From positions 2,852,001-2,916,000 of the forward strand of contig NZ_CP166245.1 in assembly GCF_033597815.2 (NCBI RefSeq): DNA of 64,000 bases, written 5' to 3'. Source of the DNA: Staphylococcus sp. KG4-3 (GTDB taxonomy: Bacteria > Bacillota > Bacilli > Staphylococcales > Staphylococcaceae). The notes below the pieces were generated by a model. It was not told where the DNA came from and ran no database searches. It was given only the letters and a program-made list of their open reading frames with translations. Made by a program: the position numbers and the translations under genes. Shown here piece by piece: positions 1 to 9,312 of the stretch. Each line of letters opens with the position of its first letter. The stretch's first letter is position 1.

Positions 1-545
1 TCACCTGTAATTGGATTGATTGTGATTGGCGTTGTCGTTGTTTTCTCACCTGGTTTACCTTCTTGTTTCACACGTTCTGTGCCTGGTGCTAAGTTTGTAT
101 TGAATTCTCGTTTCTTCTCAAATGGCACTTCTGTTTTCGATACTTCTGGTTCACCTGTTTTTGGTCCTACTTTTGTCACATCGTCTACTGGCGGTGTTAC
201 TACTTCCCCTGTCTCTGGGTTCTTAATACCTGGTTTACCTGGTACTTCTTCTGTTGTATCAACCGGTAGGTTTGGATCAAACTCATCTTTGTGACCTTGC
301 GGTACCTCTTCGCCACCAAATTCAATAATTTCATCTACAGGCTCTTTAGTGATTTCTTCTGTTGGTTTGCCTCTTTCAACTATTTCACCCGTATTTGAAT
401 TAATTTTTACAGGTGTTGTCGTTGTTTTCTCACCTAGTTTACCTTCTTGTTTCACACGTTCCGTGCCTGGTGCTAAGTTTGGATTGAATTCTCGTTTCTT
501 CTCAAATGGCACTTCTGTTTTCGATACTTCCGGTTCTCCATCAAC
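1..545 (-). repeat. G5/E-type B-repeats of the adhesin (384-bp period)
   Basis: The stretches beginning at 511 and 127 on the plus strand are nearly identical over more than 100 bases and lie 384 bp apart, which gives a 128-residue protein repeat. Each unit contains [18 protein letters not shown] and a threonine-rich segment GEKTTTTP. The 128-residue period matches known Aap/SasG B-repeats. The array continues beyond the left edge, so the number of copies cannot be given. Confidence 0.85.
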
Positions 546-2165
546 AATTAAATCCTGAGGAGTAGTTATAGTTATTCCATCTAAATTTGTTCTCATTATA
601 CCGTAGGAATATCTATTAGCCATGTGACTTGATGTAACTAAAAAATTATATTTATTTGTTTTATTAATACCTAAGTCTCTGAGACTAGCTTCCCAAGTTT
701 TCCCAGCATACGAAGCTGTTATTTTTTCGTTCCTAGCATTATAATTTAATACCACATCATTGAATCTCTGTCCATGAAATTTACCATCATAAATATTCGT
801 TGTGTTATCAGCATATTGAATTTTATTTATTGGTCTATCTTTAGATCCCAATGCGTTTGAACCAACTTGTCTGCTTGTCCCATCGGTACCATTTGCTACA
901 AAAGCACCATAACCAATTTTCACTCCGCCAATTTGCCTAAGATTATTTGTTTTATCAGCATCAATTGAATCAGTAGTTCCACCTACATTATTATAAGAAG
1001 TATCAATTTTAAATCCAGAGGCGTTTGCTAAACCTCTATCTCTTAATATACCACCTTGATTCAAGTAGTCTTGTCCAGTTCCCGTTGTAAACATAAATCC
1101 CCAACCATCTGCTCCACTTGTATTTCCTTGATTCATGTTTGCCACTGGTACTACTATTCTAAAATCTTTATTAAAATCAATTTTATTATTGTACTCTAGT
1201 GCCCCGCTTGTTCCTGTATTAGGTTTATTAACTGCATTAATTGCTGTTAAAATCCCTTCATCAGGAAACTCTTGTGGGTATTCTTTATGAGTTACATCAC
1301 CATAACTTTTAAAATTATTTGTTCCTTTTATAGTAATTAATTTATCATTCGTAGACCTAGTTAAATTCTCTGATTTTAACAATGAATTTCTTTCTGATCC
1401 AGCTGGCATACTTCTAGCCAATGTACGAAAGGCCGCCTTAGGCTGACTAGTTTTTTTGTCACTAAAATCTCTTAAAATTTCTGACATAACTGCATTTTTT
1501 ATTTCTTTATCAGTTAAATCAGAAATAGTATTTTCTAACTTATTTGTAATTACTTCCTTTTCACTTTTTTTCAATTCATTGTTAGAAAAATTAGATAATT
1601 CATCACTGATTATTTTTCTATTATTTGTATCCTTTTCATAACTTTGGTCTTTTTGAGGGGCTTCACTATCAACTAGCTTATTCTCTGGGGTTACTTCCTT
1701 TGATTGTTGGTCAGTTGGAGCTATTTTATTCTCTGATAATTTATTCTCTGGGGTTACTTCCTCTGAACTTTGCTCTTTCGAAGTCACTTCATTCTCTACT
1801 GCTTTATTCTCTGGGGTCGCTTCCTCTGAACTCTGCTCTTTCGAAGTCACTTTATTCTCTACTGCTTTATTCTCTGAGATCGCTTCCTCTGAACTCTGCT
1901 CTTTCGAATCTATTTTATTCTCTACTGCTTTATTCTCTGGGGTCACTTCCTCTGAACTCTTGTCTATTAATTTATTCCCCTCAGATACCGATTCATTTTG
2001 GCTAATTTCTACATTATTTTCTCTATTTTCTTGAGCTTTTGCTTCACTGCTCATCCCCAAAAGTAATGTTGCACCAACCAATATTGACGCAGTACCAACA
2101 GTAAATTTACGAATTGAATACTTATTTAATCTATTAGGTAAAAATCCCATTCTCTTACCGTTCAT
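1..2165 (-). CDS. YSIRK signal, lectin-like and G5/E-repeat surface adhesin (Aap/SasG-like), C-terminus outside window
   Basis: The frame starts at ATG 2165, with AAGGAGA 12 bases upstream, and runs off the left edge, so about 721 residues are visible. In order they are: a YSIRK signal peptide (YSIRKFTVG at residues 16-24, cleavage expected after AKA44); a charged stretch with five tandem 21-residue repeats; a lectin-like A domain at about residues 275-535 resembling the L-type lectin of Aap and SraP; then G5/E B-repeats from about residue 540 with an exact 128-residue period. SasG and Aap are wall-anchored adhesins that drive attachment and zinc-dependent accumulation in biofilm; that role here is inferred. 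The LPXTG anchor is expected beyond base 1 and was not seen. Family call is strong; the ligand is unknown. Confidence 0.93.
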   Translation of the reverse strand, partial: MNGKRMGFLPNRLNKYSIRKFTVGTASILVGATLLLGMSSEAKAQENRENNVEISQNESVSEGNKLIDKSSEEVTPENKAVENKIDSKEQSSEEAISENKAVENKVTSKEQSSEEATPENKAVENEVTSKEQSSEEVTPENKLSENKIAPTDQQSKEVTPENKLVDSEAPQKDQSYEKDTNNRKIISDELSNFSNNELKKSEKEVITNKLENTISDLTDKEIKNAVMSEILRDFSDKKTSQPKAAFRTLARSMPAGSERNSLLKSENLTRSTNDKLITIKGTNNFKSYGDVTHKEYPQEFPDEGILTAINAVNKPNTGTSGALEYNNKIDFNKDFRIVVPVANMNQGNTSGADGWGFMFTTGTGQDYLNQGGILRDRGLANASGFKIDTSYNNVGGTTDSIDADKTNNLRQIGGVKIGYGAFVANGTDGTSRQVGSNALGSKDRPINKIQYADNTTNIYDGKFHGQRFNDVVLNYNARNEKITASYAGKTWEASLRDLGINKTNKYNFLVTSSHMANRYSYGIMRTNLDGITITTPQDLIVDGEPEVSKTEVPFEKKREFNPNLAPGTERVKQEGKLGEKTTTTPVKINSNTGEIVERGKPTEEITKEPVDEIIEFGGEEVPQGHKDEFDPNLPVDTTEEVPGKPGIKNPETGEVVTPPVDDVTKVGPKTGEPEVSKTEVPFEKKREFNTNLAPGTERVKQEGKPGEKTTTTPITINPITG
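1644..1958 (-). repeat. five tandem 63-bp repeats encoding the adhesin low-complexity stalk
   Basis: Five in-frame 63-bp units encode 21-residue repeats of the type [15 protein letters not shown] plus a variable tail. The two units furthest from the signal peptide have diverged most. They lie between the signal peptide and the lectin-like domain, where Aap carries its short A-repeats. Copy number is likely to vary between strains. Confidence 0.85.
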
Positions 2166-2414
2166 CTCTTTCAAATCTCTCCTTTTCTAATATACCAAGA
2201 AACCAACTTATTGTATGTTGATAAATTACTATCACATAAGCTAATTTTATAAATGCAATTTACATTTAATAAATAATTTATTAAAATCCCCTTCTCATTT
2301 TTAGCATTCCTCCTTAAGAGTTCTTATTTTTTCATTTCACGATTAATCTAACTATTTAAATTTAATTATTATTCGCAATCGCTAAATCAGTCATACTTCT
2401 AAGTTACAAAATAA

Positions 2415-2651
2415 TTAAAGATTAATTTTTCCTCCATTTTTAATTGAGTATTTATAGTTAGTATAGTCATAATAAATCTCTTTTTTTTCAATCCACTCAT
2501 CATTATCATAAAAGTAATTTCTAATTTCTTGAATATCTCTTATAATAGTTCTTTCGCTGACCTTAAACTCAGTAGACAGCTCCAATTTATCTAATTTTTT
2601 TCTTTGTAAAAATCGTGTGTAAATGCTTAATAGCCGATGTGAACGATTCAA
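2415..2651 (-). CDS. small HTH-only DNA-binding protein (N-terminal half of a YafY/WYL-type regulator)
   Basis: This 78-residue protein begins at TTG 2651 behind AGAAGGT. Residues about 5-60 form a helix-turn-helix of the HTH_11/DeoR-like type that opens WYL-domain regulators (LSTEFKVSERTIIRDIQEI). The usual C-terminal sensory part (over 200 residues) is absent and the frame ends cleanly, so it is either a naturally minimal DNA-binding protein or a stable truncation. It lies 249 bp upstream of the adhesin gene on the same strand, so control of the adhesin is a reasonable guess, but nothing in the sequence proves it. Confidence 0.6.
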   Translation of the reverse strand: MNRSHRLLSIYTRFLQRKKLDKLELSTEFKVSERTIIRDIQEIRNYFYDNDEWIEKKEIYYDYTNYKYSIKNGGKINL

Positions 2652-3305
2652 CTAAGTCACCTTCTTTCTTGGTAATGTCATTGTACTATCAAGCTACGAC
2701 ATATAATGGCACAACTGTATGAATTTAGAATATTTTCAATTATATTTTTTAAACTATATTTCTATAGAATTACACAATTAAATTGAGGTATTTTATATTA
2801 TACAATATTAATATTATCCACTTTATGTAAATATCATTTTTTCAAAAAATTTTCATTTTTATTTTATCGATTTTTTGGCAATCTTAATTTTAAAGTTTTA
2901 TTTAAATAGATAGAATCAAGCAAATCATAATGAAAGAGATTATATATATAATCTTTAAAATGTTTAATTATTAAGAAAAGCAGATAAATAAAAATTGATA
3001 TATTGAAATACCTTTTTTACGTAATAATTGAAATAAACGCTAGTATAAAAATCATGAAGAACAACTATGCACTCTCTTTATAAACGGCTAAAGCTTTATT
3101 TCATTTAAATATCCAACATATATAAACTTTAAATAATTTAGTGAAACAATATGGTGTAAAGAAAGTTAATGATTAAAGTGGCACTAGAAGCAATAATGTT
3201 TCAGTTAATTCAAATCACAAAATTATAACAAACAAAAAATTAATTCATTTTTTAACAACAGGGTTAATTGTGATAAATACCAATGTATCTTAATTACATA
3301 AAAAA
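2652..3305. other. AT-rich intergenic stretch, no gene seen
   Basis: About 650 bp without a credible coding frame on either strand. Base composition is very AT-rich, with short palindromic AT tracts such as the one near 2938-2956. A stretch around 3150-3230 has a faintly coding look but has stops and no recognisable match. I assign nothing here. Confidence 0.5.
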
Positions 3306-3339
3306 ACGGATAACCTCTTTAATTAAAGAAATTATCCGT
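3306..3339 (-). terminator. rho-independent terminator of the NAD(P)-binding protein gene
   Basis: An 8-bp stem ACGGATAA/TTATCCGT flanks a further CTTTAATTAAAG inner palindrome. The six A residues at 3301-3306 give the U-tract on the minus strand. It lies 56 bp beyond the stop at 3395. Confidence 0.8.
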
Positions 3340-3394
3340 CCTATATATTTCTAAGATATTGATTTTCTATCTTTTTCAATTTATCTTCTTATTT

Positions 3395-4033
3395 TTATAT
3401 TTCTTCTCCAACAACTGTAAAGCGTTCATTTTTATGTTGTGGGTTTTCAATTTCGTCTAAAATTGCTATTGCAAAGTCTGGGTAACTAATATAGCTATTT
3501 CCTTTAGAGTTAACTAATAAATTATCTTTACCTGATTGGTAACTTCCAGTTCTTATACCTTCAGCATTAAAATCAGCAGACGGGCTAAGGAATGTCCAAA
3601 TTATACCTTTGGAATCTTTTAAATCTTGTAAATTTCTGCCTTGTCCTTTAGCAGTTGGTAAGAATATTTCTGGGAATTCTGATGTATCTATTAACTTAAT
3701 TGTTTGTTGTTCATCAACATATAAACTACCAGCGCCACCTACGACGATAACTCTTGTATCAGTACCTTTTAACGCTTCAATTAATGAACGACCAGCTATT
3801 ACATGTGCATCTTCTTCACCAAGCGGCGCCCCAAATGCATTAACAACAACGTCTAACTTTTCTAGATCTTCTGAAGTAATTTCAGTTACTTCTTTCTCTA
3901 ATATATTCACATTATTATTTGCTAGTTTTGAGGCATTTCTAACTATTGCTGTTATATCATGTCCTCTTTCGATTGCTTCTTCTAGTACTAAGCTTCCGAT
4001 TTTTCCAGTTGCTCCAATAATTCCAATTTTCAT
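3395..4033 (-). CDS. NAD(P)H-binding oxidoreductase, YwnB/NmrA-like
   Basis: A 212-residue atypical short-chain dehydrogenase of the NAD(P)H-binding (NmrA/YwnB) family. The dinucleotide-binding loop GATGKIG is at residues 8-14 and the second strand is followed by VRNASKL, as in NADP-binding members. The SDR Tyr-x-x-x-Lys pair is not obvious, as usual in this subfamily, so the catalysed reaction is unknown. It lies downstream of an Rrf2-family gene, the same pairing as B. subtilis ywnA-ywnB, which suggests induction by redox or electrophile stress. A near-perfect inverted repeat sits in its promoter region (4177-4205), and a clear terminator follows. Confidence 0.85.
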   Translation of the reverse strand: MKIGIIGATGKIGSLVLEEAIERGHDITAIVRNASKLANNNVNILEKEVTEITSEDLEKLDVVVNAFGAPLGEEDAHVIAGRSLIEALKGTDTRVIVVGGAGSLYVDEQQTIKLIDTSEFPEIFLPTAKGQGRNLQDLKDSKGIIWTFLSPSADFNAEGIRTGSYQSGKDNLLVNSKGNSYISYPDFAIAILDEIENPQHKNERFTVVGEEI

Positions 4034-4176
4034 AATAAATTCCTCCTAATTTTTGTAATTGCGAATTCACTTAACTACACTCATAATAACCATTTGTAAT
4101 GGCTAAATAATATTTCTCTTTTAATAAAATTTATTAAGGCGATTAATAATTTTGGTAAAATTTCCGTTCATTTAAT

Positions 4177-4205
4177 CTTGTAATCGTAACAGTTACAGTT
4201 ACAAG
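4177..4205. promoter_or_regulatory. inverted repeat, probable Rrf2-type operator for the oxidoreductase gene
   Basis: CTTGTAATCGTAAC (4177-4190) faces a near-complementary arm ending GTTACAAG at 4205. The same GTAAC/GTTAC words recur in the promoter of the upstream Rrf2 gene at about 4667-4695, as expected for one autoregulated repressor with two sites. Confidence 0.6.
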
Positions 4206-4223
4206 TTAGGAGAACGGATATGT

Positions 4224-4661
4224 TTACCCGTTATTTACAAGAATCTTATTTACGATATTTTCTAATGTCACATTTTTCAATACTGACTCCATTGCCTCTT
4301 GGGCACTTTCTAAGATAACTTCTAATACAATTTGTATGTTTGCACCAACAGTACAATTAATATTAGTATCTTCATGTATTTGAAATAAATTTCCTTTTTC
4401 AACCACTTCTACAGCTTTATAAACATCAAACAGTGTAATCTTATCTAATGGCCTTAAAAGTCTCACACCTGAATTACCTCGAGATACCTCAATAAAACCT
4501 GCATCTTTAAGTTTCCCCATTAATCTGCGAATAACTACTGGATTCGTATTGACACTTTCTGCTATCTTACTAGAAGTTAAAGTATATTCTTTTTCTATTT
4601 TTATTAAAGTCAATATATGCACAGCAACTGTAAAGCGACTACTTATTTTAATATTAACCAC
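4224..4661 (-). CDS. Rrf2-family transcriptional regulator, YwnA-like
   Basis: A protein of about 145 residues with an N-terminal winged helix (SSRFTVAVHIL and NTNPVVIRRLMGKLKDAG) typical of Rrf2 proteins. It has one central Cys (NINCTVGANI), so it is not a [2Fe-2S] IscR type but a YwnA/CymR-like thiol or metabolite sensor. The reading frame can begin at GTG 4661, but GAGGTGG (4663-4657) looks like the ribosome site itself, so initiation at ATT 4652 (IKISSRF) is a real alternative. TTGACA and TATAAT with 17-base spacing lie immediately upstream. It probably represses itself and the downstream YwnB-like gene. Confidence 0.85.
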   Translation of the reverse strand: MVNIKISSRFTVAVHILTLIKIEKEYTLTSSKIAESVNTNPVVIRRLMGKLKDAGFIEVSRGNSGVRLLRPLDKITLFDVYKAVEVVEKGNLFQIHEDTNINCTVGANIQIVLEVILESAQEAMESVLKNVTLENIVNKILVNNG

Positions 4662-4672
4662 CTCATGTAACC

Positions 4673-4701
4673 ATTATAGTTACAACTGTAATTACTGTCA
4701 A
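4673..4701 (-). promoter_or_regulatory. consensus sigma-A promoter of the Rrf2 gene with embedded operator words
   Basis: On the minus strand TTGACA (4701-4696), a 17-base spacer and TATAAT (4678-4673) form a consensus promoter. The spacer and flank carry GTAATTACAGTTGTAAC, which shares words with the inverted repeat at 4177-4205. This points to autorepression. Confidence 0.75.
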
Positions 4702-4733
4702 TCAATTTTAGTTGTTCATTAAAACATTATACC

Positions 4734-5222
4734 TTTCAACATACGTAAAAAAGCGATGAATATAGCTATATATAGATCTCGTACTTACCACGCAAGACGT
4801 CGTCTATTGTGCTAATCAATGTGATGAAATTATTTTTTGGGTAAAATCAGAAGAATCTACTGTAGTCAATCATATGAGGTAGCAAAATGAAGCCTATTGT
4901 TATTTAATAAATATAAAAACAATAGGCTTTTTACTAGTTTGTAATATCAAATTATAAGTAAAAGATATTTTAAACACTATAGCTAAATATTTCAATTCAC
5001 TAGACTATATAGATGATGCATTAAATCAACAAGTGAAAACTTATAAAAGTAGAAACAAACAATTGTAAATTTTGTTAACTTCTATTTGAAGATAAACGAA
5101 AAACACTTTATGTTTTAAACGATGCTTGAAGCTTATTTAAGACTATTCTAAATAGAACAATATAAAGATTAAGAAAACTGTTGATAGAAACAATTCCCTT
5201 ACAAAATAGGTATACCAATCTA
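4734..5222. other. gene-poor stretch with short coding-like remnants
   Basis: No complete gene is visible. One plus-strand frame from about 4767 to 4881 reads through a protein-like tail ending STVVNHMR, and another from about 4963 to 5068 ends TYKSRNKQL. Both begin after stops, without start or ribosome site, so they look like C-terminal scraps of lost genes. I do not recognise the families. A strong terminator follows the first scrap. Confidence 0.4.
4891..4932 (+). terminator. rho-independent terminator after a lost gene
   Basis: The 11-bp perfect stem AGCCTATTGTT/AACAATAGGCT is followed by TTTTT on the plus strand. It begins nine bases after the stop of the short coding-like scrap at 4881, so it probably once ended that gene. 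Confidence 0.75.
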
Positions 5223-5255
5223 AGATAATTATTTTATATAATGATATAATTATCT
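5223..5255. promoter_or_regulatory. perfect inverted repeat overlapping the -10 of the small winged-helix gene
   Basis: AGATAATTAT (5223-5232) is repeated inverted at 5246-5255, with TATAAT-like hexamers between and within the arms. It ends just before the ribosome site of the gene at 5272. This is a plausible autoregulatory operator for that DNA-binding protein. Confidence 0.5.
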
Positions 5256-5271
5256 AAAAGGAGTGAGTAAT

Positions 5272-5514
5272 GTGACTAACGGTTCTGAAGGCATTGTATG
5301 GAAACAAAATAGAGTTGCTAAGTTAATGATTAAAGCAGGAGCTACTTCACCTAAAACTGCTAAAACTTACAACGATTTAAATATTAAGTACAAAAGAACC
5401 TTCAACAATTTATTAAAAAAAGGTGTCATCATCAAAACAGGAGATAAATATTACCTCAATGAATATGCGTGGGAAAAGTTCAGAAAGTCTTTTAAAAGAT
5501 TATTTTTATTATAA
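5272..5514 (+). CDS. small winged-helix-like protein of unknown function
   Basis: An 80-residue basic protein. I place the start at GTG 5272 because AAAGGAG (5256-5262) is nine bases away; the earlier GTG at 5263 abuts the ribosome site. Residues about 30-70 fit a winged-helix pattern: helix, recognition helix (KYKRTFNNLLKKGVI), then a beta wing (KTGDKYYLNEYAWEKF). No catalytic motif is present. It stands alone between two gene-poor stretches, with an inverted repeat over its promoter, suggesting a DNA-binding regulator. I do not recognise a named family. Confidence 0.6.
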   Translation: MTNGSEGIVWKQNRVAKLMIKAGATSPKTAKTYNDLNIKYKRTFNNLLKKGVIIKTGDKYYLNEYAWEKFRKSFKRLFLL

Positions 5515-5673
5515 AGTATACTCATATAGACTCATGGCTCAACGGTATGACTTAAATGTTACTTATAGCATTCTACTTTTTTAATATATTTATAAATAAG
5601 GCGTATTCTCATAATTCTAGGTCAATTGAAAGAGAGCTTCTATTTTAAATATATAATATATTGATAATTACAC

Positions 5674-6750
5674 TTATGTAAGTAATTTTTTAACTTTAAC
5701 GTAAGCTTTTTCAGCAGAAACTAACGCACCTTCTAAATGTCCTCCATGTTCTTCATTATATTCAGTACCAGAAAAAATTACATTTTCAGCGTATTTAGGA
5801 GGCTCACCGTAGCTTGGGAAACTTTCAATATTAAGCTTATCACCTTCAGTTACTGTGTGCTTATCCTGAGACCAGTCTTTATAAAAGATATTATTATAAG
5901 ATTGAGCTTCAGGACCGAATAACCTAATGAGTTGTTCAATTACTTGATTATTAATCGATTCATTATCATGTTGATTTCTAATCGCCGGCGGTAAACTGAA
6001 AAATCCAAATAACGCACTTTCATCATATTCAGTAGAGGCATCATATATCTCTCGTAGTGGTCCAGCCCAACTCACTACATTACCGGATAAGTTTTTATCT
6101 CTCCAAAAAGCCTTATTAAAAGTTACTACAATTTTAGCTTGAGCGCCCATCCACGTAGGTTTATTAAGCAAATCTATTTGAAGTTTTTTAGGCAATTTAG
6201 GTGTAAAGCTTACACTTTCTAAAAGTAACCTAGGAGGCAGTGTTAAAATAAGAATATCAGCATGGTAACTCTTGTTTTCATTTTTTATTTCATCATATGT
6301 ATTTATTGAGAAAGTTGCATCATTATTTTTAATAACTGAACCTACTTTCTTATTTAGTTCAATTTTTTCAGAAGGTATCTTACTTTTTAAAACATTAACT
6401 AATGAGTTAATGCCTCCAACAATTCTCCTACTTTTATTATTAAGTTTTTTAGACTCTATATATTTTGGTTTCTCACTTTTTGATAATTCTAACAAACTAT
6501 TTCCCTCATTATACTGCTCAATTGTAGGAATATTTAACTCGCTGATTAAGTTTGTTATAGTTTTTTCAGTTTCTGGCCAAAACCAAGTCGGCCCTAAATC
6601 AAAATAATTATTATCTTGGTTATGTGTTAAAACTCTCCCACCTACTCTTCCTCTTGATTCTAATATTTTAAAAGATATATTTTCTTTTGAAAGTAACGAT
6701 CCTATTCGAAGGCCACTAACGCCCCCACCAATAATTAAAACTTTAGTCAT
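5674..6750 (-). CDS. FAD-dependent amine oxidase / protoporphyrinogen-oxidase-fold protein
   Basis: A 358-residue flavoprotein of the flavin-containing amine oxidase family. ATG 6750 is chosen because AGAGGTG lies just upstream. FAD-binding features: the Rossmann loop GGGVSGL near the N-terminus, GRVGGRV after an acidic strand end (the R-x-G-G-R motif of the family), and a C-terminal segment GTEYNEEHGGHLEGAL that holds the flavin. It is shorter than the 430-500 residues usual for monoamine oxidases, so the substrate-binding lobe is reduced. The substrate cannot be told. It stands alone with no obvious operon partner. Confidence 0.8.
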   Translation of the reverse strand: MTKVLIIGGGVSGLRIGSLLSKENISFKILESRGRVGGRVLTHNQDNNYFDLGPTWFWPETEKTITNLISELNIPTIEQYNEGNSLLELSKSEKPKYIESKKLNNKSRRIVGGINSLVNVLKSKIPSEKIELNKKVGSVIKNNDATFSINTYDEIKNENKSYHADILILTLPPRLLLESVSFTPKLPKKLQIDLLNKPTWMGAQAKIVVTFNKAFWRDKNLSGNVVSWAGPLREIYDASTEYDESALFGFFSLPPAIRNQHDNESINNQVIEQLIRLFGPEAQSYNNIFYKDWSQDKHTVTEGDKLNIESFPSYGEPPKYAENVIFSGTEYNEEHGGHLEGALVSAEKAYVKVKKLLT

Positions 6751-6759
6751 TATGAACAC

Positions 6760-7112
6760 CTCTTTTTGAAAATTCAGTCAATTATATCATATTTATATAC
6801 TTAGTAACTATATAAATATTTTCAGTTATTTCAAGAAATATTAAAACTTCAATATAATAAACTTAGATTACTTTGTTACAGAATATATATTTAGAAATTA
6901 AGATATATTAATTTAAATTATAGTAATAACAGCAAATTGAAAATTGACAAATTCTCTTTTTTCATAGAAAAAATATATACTTTTAATAGTAATGAATTTC
7001 TAAATCCGTGATGTTAAATTTAAAATCTCTTAATAATTTAGAAAAAAATTCACATTTGCTATATTTTAAACAGCTTTAGTTGTGCCATGTTGATTTCTTC
7101 TGATGCAAATAT
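6760..7112. other. AT-rich intergenic stretch, nothing identified
   Basis: About 350 bp between two minus-strand genes. I see no coding frame, no strong hairpin terminator, and only weak promoter-like hexamers for the amine oxidase gene. Confidence 0.5.
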
Positions 7113-7703
7113 CTATTTTAACCCCGGTAAAATCAAATCAATCGCATGTTTATATAGATTATTCTGTTCTTTCCGCTCACTATAACCAAATAGGGTAATG
7201 TTCTCAAGTGAAGCTATAAAGTTGTATAACAATACTGATGTATCATAAATATTTAAATCTTTGTTAAATTCGCCCTGTCTCACACCATTTTTCAATATTT
7301 CTTGAACAATATTAAATTCCGATTCATATAACTCTATCACAATTTCATAGCTGTTTTTTTTAGTCGATACAAAATATTCATGAATTGTATTCATAATCGG
7401 TTTTTCTTGCATTAAATGATTTAAGTCGGACCAGATATACAATTGTTCTTCGGCTGATTCTTCGTCGTTTGATTTTGTTCTCCAAGCTTTGATGAATTCT
7501 TGAGAAACTTGTTTAATACAATGCAAATATAGTTCTTCTTTGTTTTTAAAATGATAATATATTGTCCCTTTGCTGTAATGTGTTGTATTTTTTATGTCTC
7601 CCATAGAAGTAGCGTTGTAGCCTTTATGTTCAAATAACTTAGTTGCAATATCTGTAATGGTTTGTTTAGTATCAGCGCTATTAATACCTGTTGGTCTGCT
7701 CAT
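7113..7703 (-). CDS. TetR-family repressor of the adjacent MATE pump
   Basis: A 196-residue TetR/AcrR regulator. ATG 7703 is preferred over upstream starts because GGAGG is positioned five bases before it. The N-terminal HTH (ITDIATKLFEHKGYNATSMGDI, then YSKGTIYYHFKNKEEL) is canonical; the C-terminal two-thirds is the variable ligand-binding and dimer domain. It is divergent from a MATE efflux gene, with a shared 207-bp control region holding a partly palindromic CCGAACGTCCG box over a promoter. It most likely represses the pump and itself; the inducer is unknown. Confidence 0.88.
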   Translation of the reverse strand: MSRPTGINSADTKQTITDIATKLFEHKGYNATSMGDIKNTTHYSKGTIYYHFKNKEELYLHCIKQVSQEFIKAWRTKSNDEESAEEQLYIWSDLNHLMQEKPIMNTIHEYFVSTKKNSYEIVIELYESEFNIVQEILKNGVRQGEFNKDLNIYDTSVLLYNFIASLENITLFGYSERKEQNNLYKHAIDLILPGLK

Positions 7704-7788
7704 AAGTCCTCCATATTTTACTTTTAAATTTTTCTTAAATCTCATTATACGTTTTAATAACAAATTATTCATTCATTTTCGTAATTAA

Positions 7789-7817
7789 TTGACCGAACGT
7801 CCGAATAATGTTATCTT
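7789..7817 (+). promoter_or_regulatory. MATE promoter with overlapping TetR-type operator
   Basis: TTGACC (7789-7794) and TATCTT (7812-7817) are 17 bases apart. The -35 element overlaps ACCGAACGTCCGAA, an imperfect palindrome of the type bound by TetR proteins. The transcript would have a leader of roughly 90 bases. Confidence 0.5.
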
Positions 7818-7910
7818 TTTGTATGAATTATGAAAAAATTAAGTATTTCTCTAAAGTTGGATTGTAAGGTGCCTCCTTATTTTTATACTTTATTTTAGAA
7901 AGGATATTAG

Positions 7911-9242
7911 ATGGAAACATTACAAACAGATTTTGTAGATAAACCAGTAAAAAAATTGTTTTTTAATTTCTTTTTTCCTGCTGTGCTTGGCATGTTACTT
8001 ATGTCATTGAATATGTTACTTGATGGAATTTTTGTTGGTCATGGAGTCGGGGAAAATAGTTTAGCTGGGGTGAATTTAGCAGCTCCTGTGTTCACTCTCA
8101 TATTGGCACTAAGTTTATGGATAGGTATTGGTGGGGCTACGAACTTTTCCAATTATGTTGGAGCAGGTTTATATAGAAAAGCACGAAGTAGTTTTACGTT
8201 GTCTTTAATTATTTTTGTTGGAACCTTTTTTATTATTAGTATTATTGGTTATACAAATATAGATACTGTCGCAAAATTACTGGGTGCTAATAAAGATACT
8301 ATAGAACCAACCACAGATTATTTGAAAATTTTATTTTCATTTGGTTGGATATTAGGTTTACAAGAATTTCTAAGCATATTTATTAGAAATGATGGTCGTC
8401 CAATAATCGGGATGGTCTCATTAGGCATCACTTCCATAGTTAATATTTTGTTAAATTATATTTTCATTTTTATATTAGGTTTAGGCGTGTATGGAGCGGG
8501 GCTAGCAACTGTAATTGGTGGTGCCTGTGGAATCATTGTTTTTATTCCACATTTCTTCAAAAAGCATGTAATATTAAGTAAATTTGCATGGGCATGGTCC
8601 AAAGAATTATTGTTCAAAATTATCATAGTTGGTTTCCCAAGCTTCTTTACAGAAATTGGTAGTTTTATATTAATAGTAGGTTATAATTTAAGCATTGCAT
8701 CAAGTTTAGGCACTGAAGGCGTTACTGCTTTTTCTGTTATTAATTATTTACATGGTTTTCTTTTCTTAGCATTCTTTGGAATCGAAACAGCTTTACAACC
8801 TATGATTAGTTATTATCACGGGGCTAAAAAGAATTTGAAAATCAAAGAAACACTAGCTTTGGCCGAAAAAACCGGATTTACACTTGGCGTAATTTTATTT
8901 ATAATTGGCTTTTCATTTGCCCCTTGGTTAGTCAATTTATTTGGCGTACACGACACAGAAGTTGTAAACATTGCTGTAAATGGTATCAGATTGTTTTTTA
9001 TTAGCTATTTATTTATTGGTATTAGTTTTGTCTACATGACATATTTTCAATCTGTCGGTAATGTTAGATCAGCAATCTTAATTATTTTTATAAGAAGTTA
9101 TGTCTTATTTTTAGGGTATTTAATTATTTTACCTAAAATAATAGGCTTCAATGGTATTTGGCTTTCGATGCCTTTTGCCGAAATCACAACAGCAATTTTC
9201 GTTATTGTAGTATTTAAAAAGCTTGTAAAAAAGAAACTTTAA
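7911..9242 (+). CDS. MATE-family multidrug efflux transporter
   Basis: A 443-residue membrane protein with about twelve hydrophobic helices in two similar halves, as in MATE (multidrug and toxic compound extrusion) cation antiporters. The N-terminal half has the family-like MLLDGIFVGHGVGENSLAGVNLA segment after helix 1, and the matching position in the second half starts near residue 230. The start ATG 7911 follows GAAAGGAT. It differs clearly from S. aureus MepA, so the name mepA is not used. Control by the divergent TetR gene is likely. A strong terminator follows directly. Confidence 0.9.
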   Translation: METLQTDFVDKPVKKLFFNFFFPAVLGMLLMSLNMLLDGIFVGHGVGENSLAGVNLAAPVFTLILALSLWIGIGGATNFSNYVGAGLYRKARSSFTLSLIIFVGTFFIISIIGYTNIDTVAKLLGANKDTIEPTTDYLKILFSFGWILGLQEFLSIFIRNDGRPIIGMVSLGITSIVNILLNYIFIFILGLGVYGAGLATVIGGACGIIVFIPHFFKKHVILSKFAWAWSKELLFKIIIVGFPSFFTEIGSFILIVGYNLSIASSLGTEGVTAFSVINYLHGFLFLAFFGIETALQPMISYYHGAKKNLKIKETLALAEKTGFTLGVILFIIGFSFAPWLVNLFGVHDTEVVNIAVNGIRLFFISYLFIGISFVYMTYFQSVGNVRSAILIIFIRSYVLFLGYLIILPKIIGFNGIWLSMPFAEITTAIFVIVVFKKLVKKKL

Positions 9243-9270
9243 TCTTTTAAAAATCATATAAACACCAAAA

Positions 9271-9312
9271 ATATAAATAGAATTCCATTTTAATTCTATT
9301 TATATTTTTGTT
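9271..9312 (+). terminator. terminator of the MATE gene
   Basis: A perfect 14-bp stem (ATATAAATAGAATT at 9271-9284 and its complement at 9292-9305) with a seven-base loop, followed by a T-rich tail. It lies 29 bp after the MATE stop and overlaps the end of the MFS remnant on the other strand. Confidence 0.85.

Noticed and set aside
16..558. Plus-strand open frames with regular repeats
   Set aside because: They are antisense shadows of the adhesin B-repeats; the minus frame has the signal peptide and domain structure.
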